This document shows, one piece after another, positions 11,831 to 23,524 of a DNA stretch of 64,000 nucleotides. Position 1 is the stretch's first letter, and every line of letters begins with the position of its first letter. Below the pieces are notes generated by a model that searched no databases, was not told the origin of the DNA, and saw only the letters and a program-made list of their open reading frames with translations. The position numbers and the translations under genes are program-made. Source of the stretch: Prorocentrum cordatum (taxonomy: Eukaryota > Sar > Dinophyceae > Prorocentrales > Prorocentraceae); assembly GCA_963575745.1 (NCBI GenBank), contig CAUYUJ010014595.1, forward strand, positions 310,095 to 374,094. The letters are read 5' to 3'.

Positions 11831-12004
11831 GCGGCGAGAACCCCGTGAGGGCTTGCGGAGGCGGTCTGAGTGCTGGCGCTGGCGCGGCCAGCGGCGCAGG
11901 GCCCGCGAGGCAGCTGGCGCGGCCACCCGGAGGCGCAGGCCGTGGGGCGGGCTCCGCTGGCGCCGTCGCGGGGGGGCCGCGCCACGAATTGGCCGCCGCG
12001 CAGC

Positions 12005-12140
12005 CTACTCCCGACTCCTCCTCCTCCTCCGATTCCTCCTCCTCCTCCTCCTCCTCCTGCTCCGCCTCCTTTTCCTCCACCTCCTCCAGGCGAGCAACCT
12101 CCGGGGACCCTTTCCTCCCGGGCGTGTTTCGGACATGAAC
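12005..12140. repeat. TCC tract plus 48-bp block, left copy
   Basis: A TCC tract (12005-12090) followed at 12091-12140 by a block beginning CGAGCAACCTCCGGGGACCC. The block is repeated at 19314-19361 with about 44 of 47 positions identical, again directly behind a TCC tract. The two copies bracket the composite LINE region. In one frame both encode EQPPGTLSSR(A/T)CFGH. Confidence 0.75.
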
Positions 12141-12174
12141 AGACTGCCGTAATCCTGACGTTCCGCCTGTTTTT

Positions 12175-12228
12175 GGGGTCGGAATTCATCGGCGATGCAT
12201 TGGCGATGCGGCGCGATATTCCGACCCC
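12175..12228. mobile_element. Palindromic GGGGTCGGA element, copy 3
   Basis: A 54-bp minimal copy. Its ends GGGGTCGGAAT and ATTCCGACCCC are perfect 11-bp inverted repeats. The core contains GGCGATGCATTGGCGATGCG. It shows the smallest unit of the family. Confidence 0.75.
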
Positions 12229-12411
12229 GTCTTTTCCGAGCTCATGTGGGGAGCCTTTTGGATCCTCCTTTTCCTCCTCTCCTCTTTCGCTTCCTCCGCC
12301 TCATCATCCTTCTCTTCCTCCTGCTCCGCCCCCTCCTCTGAATGTTCCCCGTCCGTCCTTCCTTCCGACGCTGCTTCCAGCCATATCCATGCAGTTACAA
12401 CCTACCCGATC

Positions 12412-14262
12412 TTATTCGAAACTACCCCGGAACTCGTCGATGGTATGTGGAACGCACATGCCTTGGTCGATTGCCACGCCCCAGAGGACGGTCACCGCGC
12501 ATTCCAAAACCAACAATGCCGCATCAAAGCTGGAATCGACCTGACAAAGCGAGCCGCCGCACGCAATGATCTTCGGCCGCCCATCGTGGAAAGAAAACAT
12601 TGCCCATGCCGCTGCGCCACGTCCGTCTTGGCGGAGCCCCCCGTCAGACATCAAGACCACATTGCAATCGTAAGCCTTCAAGAAATTGTCTGCCACCCAT
12701 GCTGTCGATACACCGTTATCCATGATCCAATTGGCTATCCTATCTGGCACCCAGTTCCTTTCTCGCGGAAGCCACACGATCCTATCGGCATAAGGTTGAC
12801 GCGGGGACCAGCTCCGTTGCTGCACCGCCTTCCCGAGGCCTGCTGGCGACGGCAAGCCAGTCCCTGGTCGGGCCCGGCTCACACACAGCGCGACGCTCCA
12901 GACAAGTAGTCGACCAGATCCTTGTTGTCCATTCGGAATTCGAAGCACTGGCTGTCTCGCCACCAGATCTCATCCACAGGAGCCCAAATAAGCATAACTA
13001 TGTTTGCGCCTGGCCGCGCGGCCACAAACTCGACAACTCCGCGTCCTCGACGGTGAAGTGCCACAGCCAGCAGGCCCCGACGATGAAATCCCGTTTGTCC
13101 GTTTCCAGCCTGGACGCCCCGCCAACTCAGCATCCGACCAGTCATATCCCATTGTTCCCACGAATGGGCCCTCCCAGGCCAGAAGACTCCCGGGCTTCCA
13201 ATGTCTCCAACCAGTGTTGTTGTCGCGGTCAACCACAAAACCAACTGGCCATACAGGGTTCCAGTGTCGGCGGCTACGAGCTCTCAGTAACAGAGCCAAC
13301 GGGGCTTCCCCATTGGAAACTCTTATGATGCAGCGCCCGGTCCACCCACATATGAAGACGCCCCAGAAGTAATTCATGAGTTCGTTGTTGACCGATCTTG
13401 CGTAGCCATGCTGTGATAATCCTAAAAGTACGTTGTAAGAATTGACTGTGGGACTAATCAGGCAGTCGCCGCATGCCAAAAACCCTCCTGAATGTATCAT
13501 TCTCCCATGCCCGGATGGTGCTGAACAGCTCGCCGTTCACGCGCCACCCGCCCGCGTTGTGCAGCAGCGTCTGCACTGCAGTGCCGAAGAAACCTGCGAC
13601 CCTCGGCTGCAAGCCTCCGAGTCTGTTGCATAAGAGCGCCATGTGCATATAAAAACACCGATATGCCTGCACCATGCGATACCGTACGCTCTCGGGCGTA
13701 GAGCCATATCGAGATGGGAAGACGCTCAAGACATGTTGTCTACGGATGGCGTCGTGCCCAGGCACAGTGATTTGGAAGCCCTCCATCTCAACATTGAGGC
13801 TGCACATACATTGCAGAGAAGATGCTTTCCACCTGAAGCCCCGGCTGTACTGGGCGACCATGGACTGCACATCGCGCTCAGACGACGCCACGAGCCAAAC
13901 ATTATCCGCCCACACGAATGGTTGACGAAAATGTCATCGATGCTGAAACCCACGCGCCTCCGATTCCAATCTTGCACACAATCCTCCATGACGCTCTCGA
14001 CCACGATGTTGAATACAGTCGGCGTCTCTACCCCACCCTGCCGCCCCCTCTCGCATACTCGAAAAGGTCGCTGGATAGAGCATCGGCGATGGTTACGCGA
14101 CCTCTCAAGTCTGTCATGTGAGCCACAATCGCCAAGATCAATTCCGGAGGTATGGATCTCTTTTGCAAGGCCCATTCCATGTGCGCGTGCTGCATGGCGT
14201 CGAAAACTGTCTCCAAGTTCCCCCCCCTGTCCCAAGCCAGCGAATCCCGCCCCGGACCCATG
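12412..14262 (-). pseudogene. Minus-strand LINE, 3' half: RT palm and RNase H
   Basis: Reading leftwards, the broken frames encode an RT core: FDAMQHAHMEWAL near 14205, QGGVETPTVFN near 14035, and WADNVWLV near 13910 as the YADD-box equivalent with Asn for the second Asp. The usual C-terminal region follows. RNase H-like sequence comes last: SDGGLRQDGRGAAAWAM near 12650 and ECAVTVLWG near 12490. At least three frame changes separate these blocks, so it is not functional as shown. The order RT then RNase H fits non-LTR elements. The missing N-terminal half lies at 18.0-19.1 kb on the same strand. Confidence 0.8.
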
Positions 14263-14439
14263 GCAGAGCCAGGGCCGGGGGGGTCCCAGGACCACCTCGC
14301 CCAGAGGGCGGGGCGCCAGGCGCGGGCTATCCCATTGGAGCGTCCACTGCTGGATGTTCTACCCTTGCTGGATCATCAGCCGTCAGTGGCGCGGCGGGTC
14401 AGCCGCGGCCCGAGCGCCGATCTTCACTTACTTGTCCGT

Positions 14440-14535
14440 CCCCTCCCCCTCCCTCTCCCTCCGTTCCTCCTCCTTCTCCTCCTCTCCCCCCTCCCCCCCT
14501 CCCCCCTCCCCCCTTCCCCTCCCCCCCCTCCTCCG
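14440..14535. repeat. Pyrimidine tract at the 5' side of the plus-strand LINE
   Basis: CTCCCCCTCC and TCCTCC runs lie between the minus-strand LINE half and the first plus-strand LINE sequence. Confidence 0.75.
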
Positions 14536-14679
14536 GACATGCGCATTGGACGCGGCCCGCGGAGACCGAGTGCCGCCCCCAGGGAAGCGGGCTGCAAGAG
14601 GCTTCGAAATACCACACGCGGTCTGCGAAAAAACCGAGTTTGTCGCAGCGCGACGGGCGAGGCGCGGCGTCAAATGGAA

Positions 14680-15593
14680 CGAGGCCAGACGACGAAAACG
14701 TCATGGGGGAGGCCCGCTTCCCCAGGCCCTTCGGGCTCAGGAACCCAAGGGCACGCGTGCCCCTAGTTTGAAAATATTATACCTACATGAACTACACATA
14801 GCTACCTTGAATGCACGAGGCACCAAGGACCCAATTAAACGCCCAGAAATTCTAAGATGGATGCAGCAAAATGACATCGACGTGCTGCGCGCGCAAGAAA
14901 CACACGTTCCCGACAACCGCCACGAGAAACGACAGAAGTATCGTTGCTTCTTCAGCGGCGAAACGCGCGTTCAGTCCGAAGGCCGCTTCTCCGCTGGCGT
15001 AGCCATCGTCGTGTCGAATGGGCGGGCGACTTATATTTTGGATGTGCAGCCAACCACCGATCGACTAATGTACCTCGTGTTAAACTACCTATGATATGTT
15101 GTTAGAGCCCTGCAGCGACAACGCCGACAGGCATCAAACACACATTCTATACAAGCGTGGAACAATTGCACAAGAAGCGCTGCAAACGCGGCCCTGTGTA
15201 TAAACTTGGTGATTTCAGCGCGAGAGTTCAAGCGAAACTCACGCCGGACGAAAACGTCATTGGCCCATGCACGTTTGGCCCTGGTACGACGCGTTTGGAA
15301 CTCAGAGGAAGTGCGCGGAAACTGGCAGCTATTCATATCCCATTGCATCGCCACGCGCAGTCTGGCCATGAACGCGTTTCTCTCAAAGCCACCAGAAAAA
15401 CTAGCCACCCACAGGGCGCCGGGTGCACAACGGGGCCCTCCTTTTTCGGGGGGGGCCGCATGACATGCTGGATTATGTTCTGGCGCAGCAGCGCTGGAAT
15501 AACAGCGTGCGTAACGTCGAACGCCGCGCATCTGCTAACCTCTCCTCCGACCACTACCCTGTGGTTGCGACTCTTGAGATGCAACTGAAATAA
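14680..15593 (+). pseudogene. Plus-strand LINE: apurinic-like endonuclease domain
   Basis: Encodes the start of an exonuclease/endonuclease/phosphatase domain (LHIATLNARGTKDPIKR near 14790, then RAQETHVPDN). After a frame change comes GDFSARV near 15210, followed by TFGPG. A further frame has the C-terminal signature SSDHYPVVATLE near 15535, ending in TAA before 15593. This enzyme nicks target DNA to prime retrotransposition. The domain order is complete but spread over three frames, so the copy is inactive. Confidence 0.8.
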
Positions 15594-17793
15594 ATGCACA
15601 AGCCAACGGGCCACGAGAGGCGCAAATATCCCCCATGTTCCGACGAACAAAAACAAGCTTTTAATGAGTATGTGAGGGCGCACTGGCCTCAAGAAACCAC
15701 GCCCGCAAACCTCGCCGACGTCGCGCGGCAGGCGGCGGAGGGCAGAATCCCAGAGGTTCCGCCGAAACGGAAACCGCAGGAGGTCTCTGCAGCAGTGGAG
15801 GCCCTCCTCCAACGACGACGACACGTCATCGAACACAACAGCGACGCGGACACCATCAAATCACTTATTGCCCAAATCCAAAAAACAACGCCGGCGCGAC
15901 AGAAGGCATGCTCTGTTCGACTCCGTGCAGCAAAACATGGACGTCAGAGACCGCTGGATGGGCCTCAAACGGTTGCGCTCCGAGTACACGCCGCAACCAT
16001 GCGCGTGCAAAAAAGCAAATGGCGCGCCCGCCCCTTTGCACGAACGAGCGGAAGAAGCAGCGACAAATTTTGCCACCAAGCAGTGGGGCGCACCAGCGAG
16101 ACTGACCGGCCCAGGACAGCATGCTGCCGCGCAGATGCCGTGGGGGGACCCAGTAGTGGATCACCCGCTAGCGCGGGGCCCGCCACCGCTGTCGCCGACG
16201 GAGCTGCGAGCAATCTTCTAGAAATTCCAACGACGAAGAGCACCGGGCCCAGACGATGTACCGATGGATCTTTTCAAAGAAATGGATGACGACACGCTCG
16301 CTCTAGCATTGGACACCCTCAACGATTGGTGGGCCCAGCGACACATTCCGGACAAATCCTTAATGGCGCGGGTGGTTTTCCTGTGGAAAAAAACGGTTCG
16401 AGCAGACTGAACAACTACCGCCCAATTTCGTTTTTGAGCAGCATTTACAAAATCGTCGCAGCCTTGATTTAAAGACGTCTCTCTTACACGCTGGCTCCGC
16501 ACCTGCAGAGAACACAATGCGGTTTCCGACAGCGGAAGAGCACGGCGCGGGCCATCCACCTTGCGCGGAGAGCCATGGAATACGGAGAGAACTCACCGGG
16601 AACAACCTCTTACTCTTGCTACTCGATTGGGAAAAAGGCTTTCGACAAAGTGAAACACGGGGTGTTTTCCCAGTCCCTCGAGCGCATGCAGGTTCACCCA
16701 CGGATCCTCGACACGATCCGCTCTCTGTACTCGAGAGGAACCTTCTTTGTTGAAGTAGAGGGGTCTGCGTCACAAATGCACGAACAATCCACAGGCATGC
16801 GCCAAGGATGCCCCCTGTCACCGTATCTGTTTCTCGTAGTCATGACTTGCCTCTTCCACGACGTCCATGCCCACAGCGCCCTGGGCGAAGACCTGCGGGC
16901 AGGGAGGGCGCGGGGCAAACGGAAGACGCGATTTTGTACGCAGACGTTACAATTTGTACTTCCACCAGCAAAATCGCATTGGGAAAGCTGCTGCACGCCA
17001 TCGAGGAAGAAAGTGAAACATACGGCTTGAAGCTTAACGAAACTAAATGCGAAATCATTCAGTTTGGGAACAAGTCACCCTCAAATTCCGCCATGGAACA
17101 GTTGTGCCGCACATGCACAAAGGGAAAATATTTGGGATGTTTAGTCAACGATAGAGGAGACCCGCAGATGGAGCTACGGCGTCGCCTTTCCGTGTGCATG
17201 GGCGTCTGGAAAAGGCTTGGCATGTTCTTCAAAGGCTCAGACTGCTCCGTTCGACTCAAACTCCAGGTCTTCAACGCAATCTTCCGCTCGAAGCTCACGA
17301 ATGGCTTGGAGTCGGCGCAGCTCACGGAGAGCTCACGGAGAGCTCACGGCAACGCCTGGACACATTCCAACTGAAGGGGGCTACGACATATTAAAGATCA
17401 CGGCGACATATGTTGACAGACAACACGGCAATACATTTGTATACACGCGCGCCAACGAGCAGCTGCAGGCGCAGCGGCCTGAAGACCGGATTGAGAGTTT
17501 CAGTGTGTACTACACACGTATGGAGTTCAAATCCTTCGCAGCCATACTTGCCAGCAGGGGCGACGATCCTGTGAAAACTATGTTGCTCAACCCGACAAGG
17601 CTAGAGCAACGCGACGTGGGGGCGCTCCGCGTGGGGCGCCCCAGAACGAGGTTGGTATAGGCTGACGCTCTCTGAATATTGGAAGGAAATCAGCAAATCC
17701 TACGATGTCAGCGTTGCTGGGGGACCGCCCAACCTAGAGGACGACCGGCATGTGGCGCTGTTGAAGCAGGCCGCAAGGGCTGGCTTTCATTAA
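15594..17793 (+). pseudogene. Plus-strand LINE: reverse transcriptase and C-terminus
   Basis: Continues the element at 14680. RT blocks appear in order: PGPDDVPMDLFKEM near 16245, NNYRPISFLSS near 16410, a GFRQRKST block near 16520, TGMRQGCPLSPYLF near 16795, ILYADV near 16930 (YADD with Val for Asp), and GKYLGCLVNDRGD near 17125. A C-terminal stretch with VGRPRTR ends in GFH and TAA at 17791-17793. Several frameshifts and a changed catalytic Asp show it is dead. No RNase H is seen after RT, unlike the minus-strand LINE it interrupts. Confidence 0.85.
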
Positions 17794-18009
17794 CCTGTCT
17801 GCCCCTACACATCACACATTTTAGCTTCACTAGCATACGGCATACACGCATGTAGCATAGGCAAGTAGGTCGGTATTTAGCCTCTCCTCCTCCTCCCCCT
17901 CCTTCAGGGGTTCTCGCCTGCAGGAGCGGAATGCGCAGGGCGGCAAGGGCCGCAGAGGAGCCCGGCCGGAGTACAGGCGGAGGCATGAGGTCAATGCCAC
18001 GGGAAAATA
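17794..18009 (+). other. Probable 3' end of plus-strand LINE and junction
   Basis: Non-coding sequence after the LINE stop, with a pyrimidine tract at about 17881-17905. The junction with the interrupted minus-strand LINE should lie here. I could not find a clear target-site duplication against about 14260-14300. Confidence 0.4.
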
Positions 18010-19125
18010 TCAAAAGGCAGGACGGTTCCATTCTCGAGCTTCATGGGAGATTTTTCGGACAGGCCCGCTGACATAAGAAACGCAAGTACCTCGCACAAAA
18101 CCGTAAACATTCACTGGCGAGGGGGCGCCAAGTGTTTCTCGATCAAGTGGGCGACAAAGGACAAAACCAGTTCTGCAAGAAAGGCGACTTCGCGACATAT
18201 CTGTAATCCACAAGTGAGGCTGTATGACAAGATTTCGGCACTCCAATGAGGTCAAGTATTTGCCAATGCTCTGAAACTAACCATACTTCAGAAGATCCTG
18301 GAAGAGAGACCAAACCAACATAACCATGGACATAGGAAGCGCTTTGTACATCTCTAGGACCACCTGATCCGTACCAGCGGCTCTCTCGGAGGCAAGCCTG
18401 GCACGGGCGTGCAGGACGACGAACAAGCTCAACTCTAGAACTGGGTGGCCGTCGACCCGGCGCGCCTGGCCCACAGACTTCCAACGGCGGAGACGCTGTC
18501 GCTGCACCGCTCCATCGTTATTTGGAACGGTCTCGACATAGTTCGAACGCTGCGAGTCACCATCTCTCCCGCGAAGGCGTCGGCCCGTCGGAACCAATAT
18601 CGAGAGTAAAGGGCGCGCCTGGCGCCCTCCGTCTGGCCGAGTTGAGCTTCGCGTGCCTCTTTTTAATGTTCATATTCTGGTGTCGTCGTTGTAGCTGGCG
18701 ATGCTGTCTCTTCTCTTCCGTTGTGCCCGAATGTCCGCGACCGATTCCGCCTGCCAAGTGCGCTTGGTTTCTCGTGCGTGTTCCGGAGTCTGCCGAGCCG
18801 TTCGTAATCTGGAGATGGTCGTAGTGTACGGCACGTTTTGGTTGGCCACCAGAGTCTCCGACTCTACCTGCTCCAAGGTGGCATGCGTCGGCACCGACCC
18901 GTCGAACAATACTGAACAACGAGACATCATTGATACCTGAAATCGTGTTTTCGATGTTGGATCTGCCGTAGCCCATCCCTTCAATGAGATTCGTACGGTT
19001 CGTGGTATGCGCTGCACCGTGCCGAACTCCAGTGCCGCCATTACCGGGAAATGGTCGCTCTTATTCTTCCAGTGCTCACCCACGTACGCTTCCCCAGAAA
19101 TGCCGTCGGGCACACACAACATCAA
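18010..19125 (-). pseudogene. Minus-strand LINE, 5' half: endonuclease end and RT N-terminus
   Basis: The right part encodes KNKSDHFPVMAALEF near 19060, the C-terminal SDHxPV signature of LINE endonucleases. Further left are RAAGTDQVVLEMYKALP near 18370 (the start of RT, equivalent to AAGPDGV) and a DYRYVAKSPFLQNWF block near 18200. Frames change at least twice. The next expected block, the KAFD region, is absent here but present at about 14205 on the same strand. This half and 12412-14262 are therefore one element split by insertion. Confidence 0.75.
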
Positions 19126-19257
19126 TTTGCAATGTATGGCCTCTCGAATTATTCCGCGTCCACGTTTGCTGCTTATTCGCCAGGCCAGGGGGTCGAGTGT
19201 TGAGCGCCCATAGTCCCAAATCCGTTAGCCATCCCATAATCCGCACCGCTGGATCCT

Positions 19258-19361
19258 CTTCCTCCTCTTCCTCCTATTCCTCTCCCTCCCCTTTCTCCTC
19301 ATCCTCCTCCTGTCGAGCAACCTCCGGGGACCCTTTCCTCCAGGACGTGTTTCGGTCATGC
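19258..19361. repeat. TCC tract plus 48-bp block, right copy
   Basis: A TCC tract (19258-19313) followed by the block at 19314-19361, which matches 12091-12140. Confidence 0.75.
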
Positions 19362-19505
19362 AAAAATTGTTTGCGATCCTCCGTCGCCTCCCTGTGGACA
19401 GCTGCCCGACTACGACGCGCCGCAACGGGCGTGCGCAGTCTGCGTGGCGGACTTCGACCAAGTGGTGGGCGCGAGGCTGACCCGCGGCGTGCGTTCCAGG
19501 GGAAG
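19361..19505 (+). CDS. Candidate exon, end of a FYVE-like zinc finger
   Basis: One frame encodes CGQLPDYDAPQRACAVCVAD (19400-19460). It resembles the end of a FYVE domain, where a Leu-Pro segment precedes a (V/A)RxCxxC pair. The upstream Cys pairs are not in this frame. It may be an exon of the same kind of gene as the 5.05-kb fragment. The frame then enters Arg-rich, GGA-derived sequence. Confidence 0.25.
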
Positions 19506-19589
19506 TCGTCGTCGCCGTCGTCGTCGGAGGAGACGGATGAGGAGAAGAGGGGGATGCGGGGGAGGAGGAGGAGGAGGAGAAGGAGGAAA

Positions 19590-19700
19590 ACGAGGAGGTC
19601 GTCGTCGTCGTCCATGTCGCCCATGTCGTCGTCGTCGTCGGGGGAGGAGGAGGAGGAGGAGGAGGAGGAGGAGGAGGAGGAGGAGGAGGAGGAAGAGGGA
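19590..19700. repeat. GTC then GGA triplet tract
   Basis: GTCGTCGTC followed by GGAGGA triplets. Confidence 0.9.
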
Positions 19701-20250
19701 GGCGGAGGAAAAGGGGGGAAAAAGAGGAGGGATTGCCAGTTCCCCTCCTTCTCGCTTGTCTGTGGTGTACGGTATGGTGTCCCCCTCCCTTTTCTCCCCG
19801 TCGGGGAAACTACCCTCGGCGGCGTCCGCGGGCTCCGCCACCGCGTTAGCCGCGCCCCCCCTTAGCGCGAGCGAGCGCGGGGGTGCAGCGGGATCGCTTC
19901 GATGCGTTGCGGCCCGCAAGGGCGGCCAGTATGTCCTCAGTTCCTTCCCCGTTGCCCCCGTCCTCCTCCTCCTCCTCCTCCTCCTCCTGTCCACTGGCTG
20001 TCCACGGCCCCGACACCAGCTCCTCTCTTCGGGCCAACGGCCAAAGGGGCCAGTCGCGCCAGCAAGAGTCTGGACAGGGTGTGCTCGGGTGAGCACAGAA
20101 CATGCGGTTATCGCACCTTGAGTTGTTGCTGGGATGGACAGTTGTCTCTGTTTGCCCCAGCCATGCGCTGCGTATCAGCGCCTAGGAAAATCCAGCGGCC
20201 GCGGCGAGGTGCGCCACTTCGTGTGGCGATGCTCAGGAGGCTGTGACACA
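19701..20250. other. No reliable gene; TCC tract at 19960-19990
   Basis: Both strands are open for long stretches because of GC-rich composition. No motif supports either. Confidence 0.4.
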
Positions 20251-20251
20251 T

Positions 20252-21070
20252 GATCCTTCTCGTCTCGATTCCTTCAGGGGTTCTCATAAGGTCTACCTGG
20301 GCCATCCTGGGGTTCCCTTGGGCTCCTGTGAGGCCGTCTTGCGGTCCTGGGACCTGGGACCCTCTCGGGCCGGCCTGGGGCCCTCTTAGCGCAGATTTGA
20401 ACCGTCGGGGTGGGGTCAAGGGAGGAAAAAACACCCCGACCCCCACACTCGGCGTTTACTAAACAGCACTGGGCGTTTGCAAGACAGCCCTGCCCAGTTC
20501 GATCCTTTCACTGGGTGCGTTTACTACAGGCTTCGCTCGTCCGGGTGCTTATTATGAGGGTGGCTTTTCTGCCCTCTATGGGGTGGGGCCGGAGGACCCT
20601 GAATGGGTTCTGTTGGTTAGCCCTTGGCTCATCGAAGGCCTGTTGGAAGCATGGGAGCCGAGGGGCACGGCAAGCGCAGCATTGCAGAACGCTTAGTTGA
20701 ATGGTTTTGGCCTTCCTGCAATGCCTCTTCGGCTTCTCCTGGGTTTCTTGGAAGCCTGCTGGCGCCTCGTTAGTATCCCTTTGGGGTCTTCTTGGGGACT
20801 TGCTGGTGCTGACAGACGCCGACGTGGGTGAGGGGAGGAGGGTTACCCTTGAGGCAGTCTTGAGAAGTGTTGCCGCCGGCTTTGGTGGCCTTCTCGGGTT
20901 GTCTTGGAAGCCATGGAGATCCGTGGACAACCTCGTGGACGCCCTGGGTCGCACAGGAAAGTCCGGAAGAGGGGCGATGCATGCACCTGAGCGTGAGGAA
21001 AGGGGTGGCCTACCAGATAGCATCTGGCATTCTACCGCGCATTAATGTGCCTTGGGGCACGGGGGCACCG
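20252..21070. repeat. CTTGGG-type dispersed repeat, copy B
   Basis: Units such as GGGGTTCTCATAAGG, CTTGGGCTCC and GGAAGCCTG relate it to the CCAAGA family. Its right end carries GCATCTGGCATTCTA and GTGCCTTGGGGCACG (21017-21062), which recur at 39567-39604 in copy D. This shows a shared element structure beyond the short units. A GGA tract follows at 21074-21110. Confidence 0.65.
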
Positions 21071-21399
21071 AGAAGGAGGAGGAGGAGGAGGAGCAGGAGG
21101 AGGAGGAGGATCAGTGTAAGCCCAAGAGTCATCATTGATGTTGGAATACACCCTCCCTCCAAGCTCCTTCTTCATAGGCCCCTACAACGGTTCATGTCCA
21201 CCGAGGGAGCTGCCCCGTTGGAAAACAACCGTTTCAAGACCCTGAAGCATGCCAAAACATTGTTCTTGGGATTCCCAACGCCACGGATCAACCTGACTAT
21301 TGCGTTTTGATGATCCCGAATCGTGCCAGAACACCATTCCTGGGATATCAGCACCGCGAATCAACGTACCTGTTGCACTCTCATAACCCTGAATCCTTC

Positions 21400-21665
21400 C
21401 AAAACCAGTTCAAGTACGTTGACCATGGGAATCCGTGAAACTCTTGCAAATGTTGTAGGCGAATGTGCGCGGCGCTAAGGCGAGAGCCATATCTTGAAAA
21501 GGAACCGCCCTCAATCCGTGAAACTCTGGCAATGCATATAAAATGACTGCGCGCTGCGCTAAGGCCAGAACCACATGTTGCGCGGCGCTAAGGCGAGAGC
21601 CACATTTTGAAAACCACCCGCCCTCCATCTGTGAAATTGCTGCCAATTTTAAGCTTCAGGGTCAT
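21400..21665. repeat. Dispersed repeat block related to 5.9-6.8 kb
   Basis: Three partial copies with GTGCGCGGCGCTAAGGCGAGA, CGCCCTC(A/C)ATC and AAGCTTCAGGGTCAT landmarks. Confidence 0.7.
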
Positions 21666-21829
21666 ACATGGTGAAGAAATCTCAGGCTACACGCCCGGGC
21701 CGCCCTAAAAACTGGCCTCGGGGTGCGACAGGGAGAAGTTACCTCATAGGGATAGGAATGGAGGGTGAGGGGGAGGATTGGGAGGATGGGGAGGGGGAGG
21801 ATGGGGAGGAGGAGTCGGAGGAGGGCAGA

Positions 21830-22500
21830 GCTGGCATGCTTCTCGGTCCTGTGGGCTGCTGCAACCCGGGACGTTGGTGCCGCCTCCTCTGCATGTTGGC
21901 GACGGTTCGAGTTGTTCCAGGGCGCCGAGTAGTCAAGCTGGCTTGCTTTTGGGGGAATGCGTGTGCTGCCTCTGGAAGATCGTAGCTCCGCGCCGCGATC
22001 GCGGGTGTCAGGCCTCGTTTCGTGCTCGTGGCAGTGGCGTGGAAGAAACACATCCCTGTGCTGGTATAGGGGATTCTGCCGCCCCAGATCCTTGGAGGCG
22101 CAGGAGGTCGCACGATCACGGTCCCAGGATGGTATCTCATACAGCTACGAATGCGACCATGCCGTCATGCATGCAGATGTGTGTCCTGAGATGCCGCAGA
22201 TGGGGGAGGGTGTTTGCAGTGCCACATGTGTCCCTCGCATTGCTTGTGCATCTGCGTAAGTCATCTGGGGCTCCGACCCCTGCAATCGCGATTAGCAGTC
22301 GGCTCTTGAGGTCTTTGAGCTCCCCTTGGGCCCCTTCTCGGCTAGCGACCCTGACGACATGGCGGGAAGTGTTTGCGAAGGGCGCCTCTTTCTCTGTACT
22401 GCTCTGGTGTTCCTCTCTCCACTTTTCCTTGACGTACCCAGGCCAGAGCTGGCTACGGGTAATTAGCTCCAAGTCGTCAGTATCCGTTGGACCAGCCGAT
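21830..22500 (-). CDS. Weak candidate gene, minus strand, unknown
   Basis: The minus strand encodes about 110 residues of mixed composition (for example TDTDDLELITRSQLWPGYV and EGAQGELKDLKSRLL, ending near 22137). After a stop and a frame change there is a further segment (IPPKASQLDYSAPW). A GGA tract on the plus strand at 21760-21826 (TCC on the coding strand) lies beyond its end. No domain is recognised. The plus strand is also open here, so coding strand is uncertain. Confidence 0.25.
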
Positions 22501-23347
22501 GATGGTGGTATTGCTGATACTGAGGGTCCCAATGATGGTAATGATAATGGCGATGATGCTGATGATGGTGATGAGGATGATGATGCTGGTGAGGGTGATG
22601 TTGCTGCTGATAATGCTTCCAATAACGATGGTGCTGTTAATTCTCACGACGATGATAATCATGTGGATGCTGATCATGATGATTATGGCGGTGATGGCGA
22701 TGCACATGATGATGGTGATGATGATGATGCGCACGATGTTGATGTAGATGATGCTAATGATGGTGTTGATGAGGATGTCTGTGATGCCGACGGGCTATGG
22801 CGACGACTATTATCTTGATGATGTCGCCGCTGGCGATTTTGATGAATATGCTGCTGTTCAGGGTGATGATGATGACGATGTTGTTGATGCTGCTGATGCT
22901 GATGCTGATAATTATGGTGATGCTTATGATGCTGATGATGGTGATGATACTTGCGATGATTACTATGTTGACGATTATGTTGTTGATGATGTTGCAGATG
23001 CTGCTATTAATAATGACGACGATGACGATGATGGTGATGGGGATCATGATGATTTTGATGATGACTGTGATGATGATACATGACGACGATGATTAAGATG
23101 ATGTTGATGATGACGATGGTGTTGCTTATCATGTTGGTGGTGGTGTTGATGATTATGAGGATGGTGATGATGATCAGGGTTATGATGATGACGATGCTAC
23201 TACTGCTGATGATGATACAGATGATGCTGATGATGACGATTATGTTGATGATGATGATGATGACGATGGCGGTGGTGGTGGTGATGCTGATGATGCTGCG
23301 GATGACGATGATGATGATGATGATGATGATGCTGATGATGATGATGC

Positions 23348-23379
<32 letters not shown>

Positions 23380-23457
23380 CTGATGCTGATGATGATGCTG
23401 TACCGGTGCTGGTGCTGATGCTGCTGATGCTGCTGATGCTGATGCTGATGCTGATGC

Positions 23458-23520
<63 letters not shown>
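22485..23520. repeat. GAT-rich satellite, first block
   Basis: About 1 kb of degenerate GAT/GCT/GGT triplets, becoming pure (GAT)n at 23458-23520. Poly-Asp or poly-Met frames are artefacts. Confidence 0.95.
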
Positions 23521-23521
<1 letters not shown>

Positions 23522-23524
23522 GCC

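Noticed and set aside
13643-15094. 483-residue plus-strand ORF as a single gene
   Set aside because: Its first two-thirds is antisense to the minus-strand LINE RT. Only the end encodes the plus-strand LINE endonuclease.
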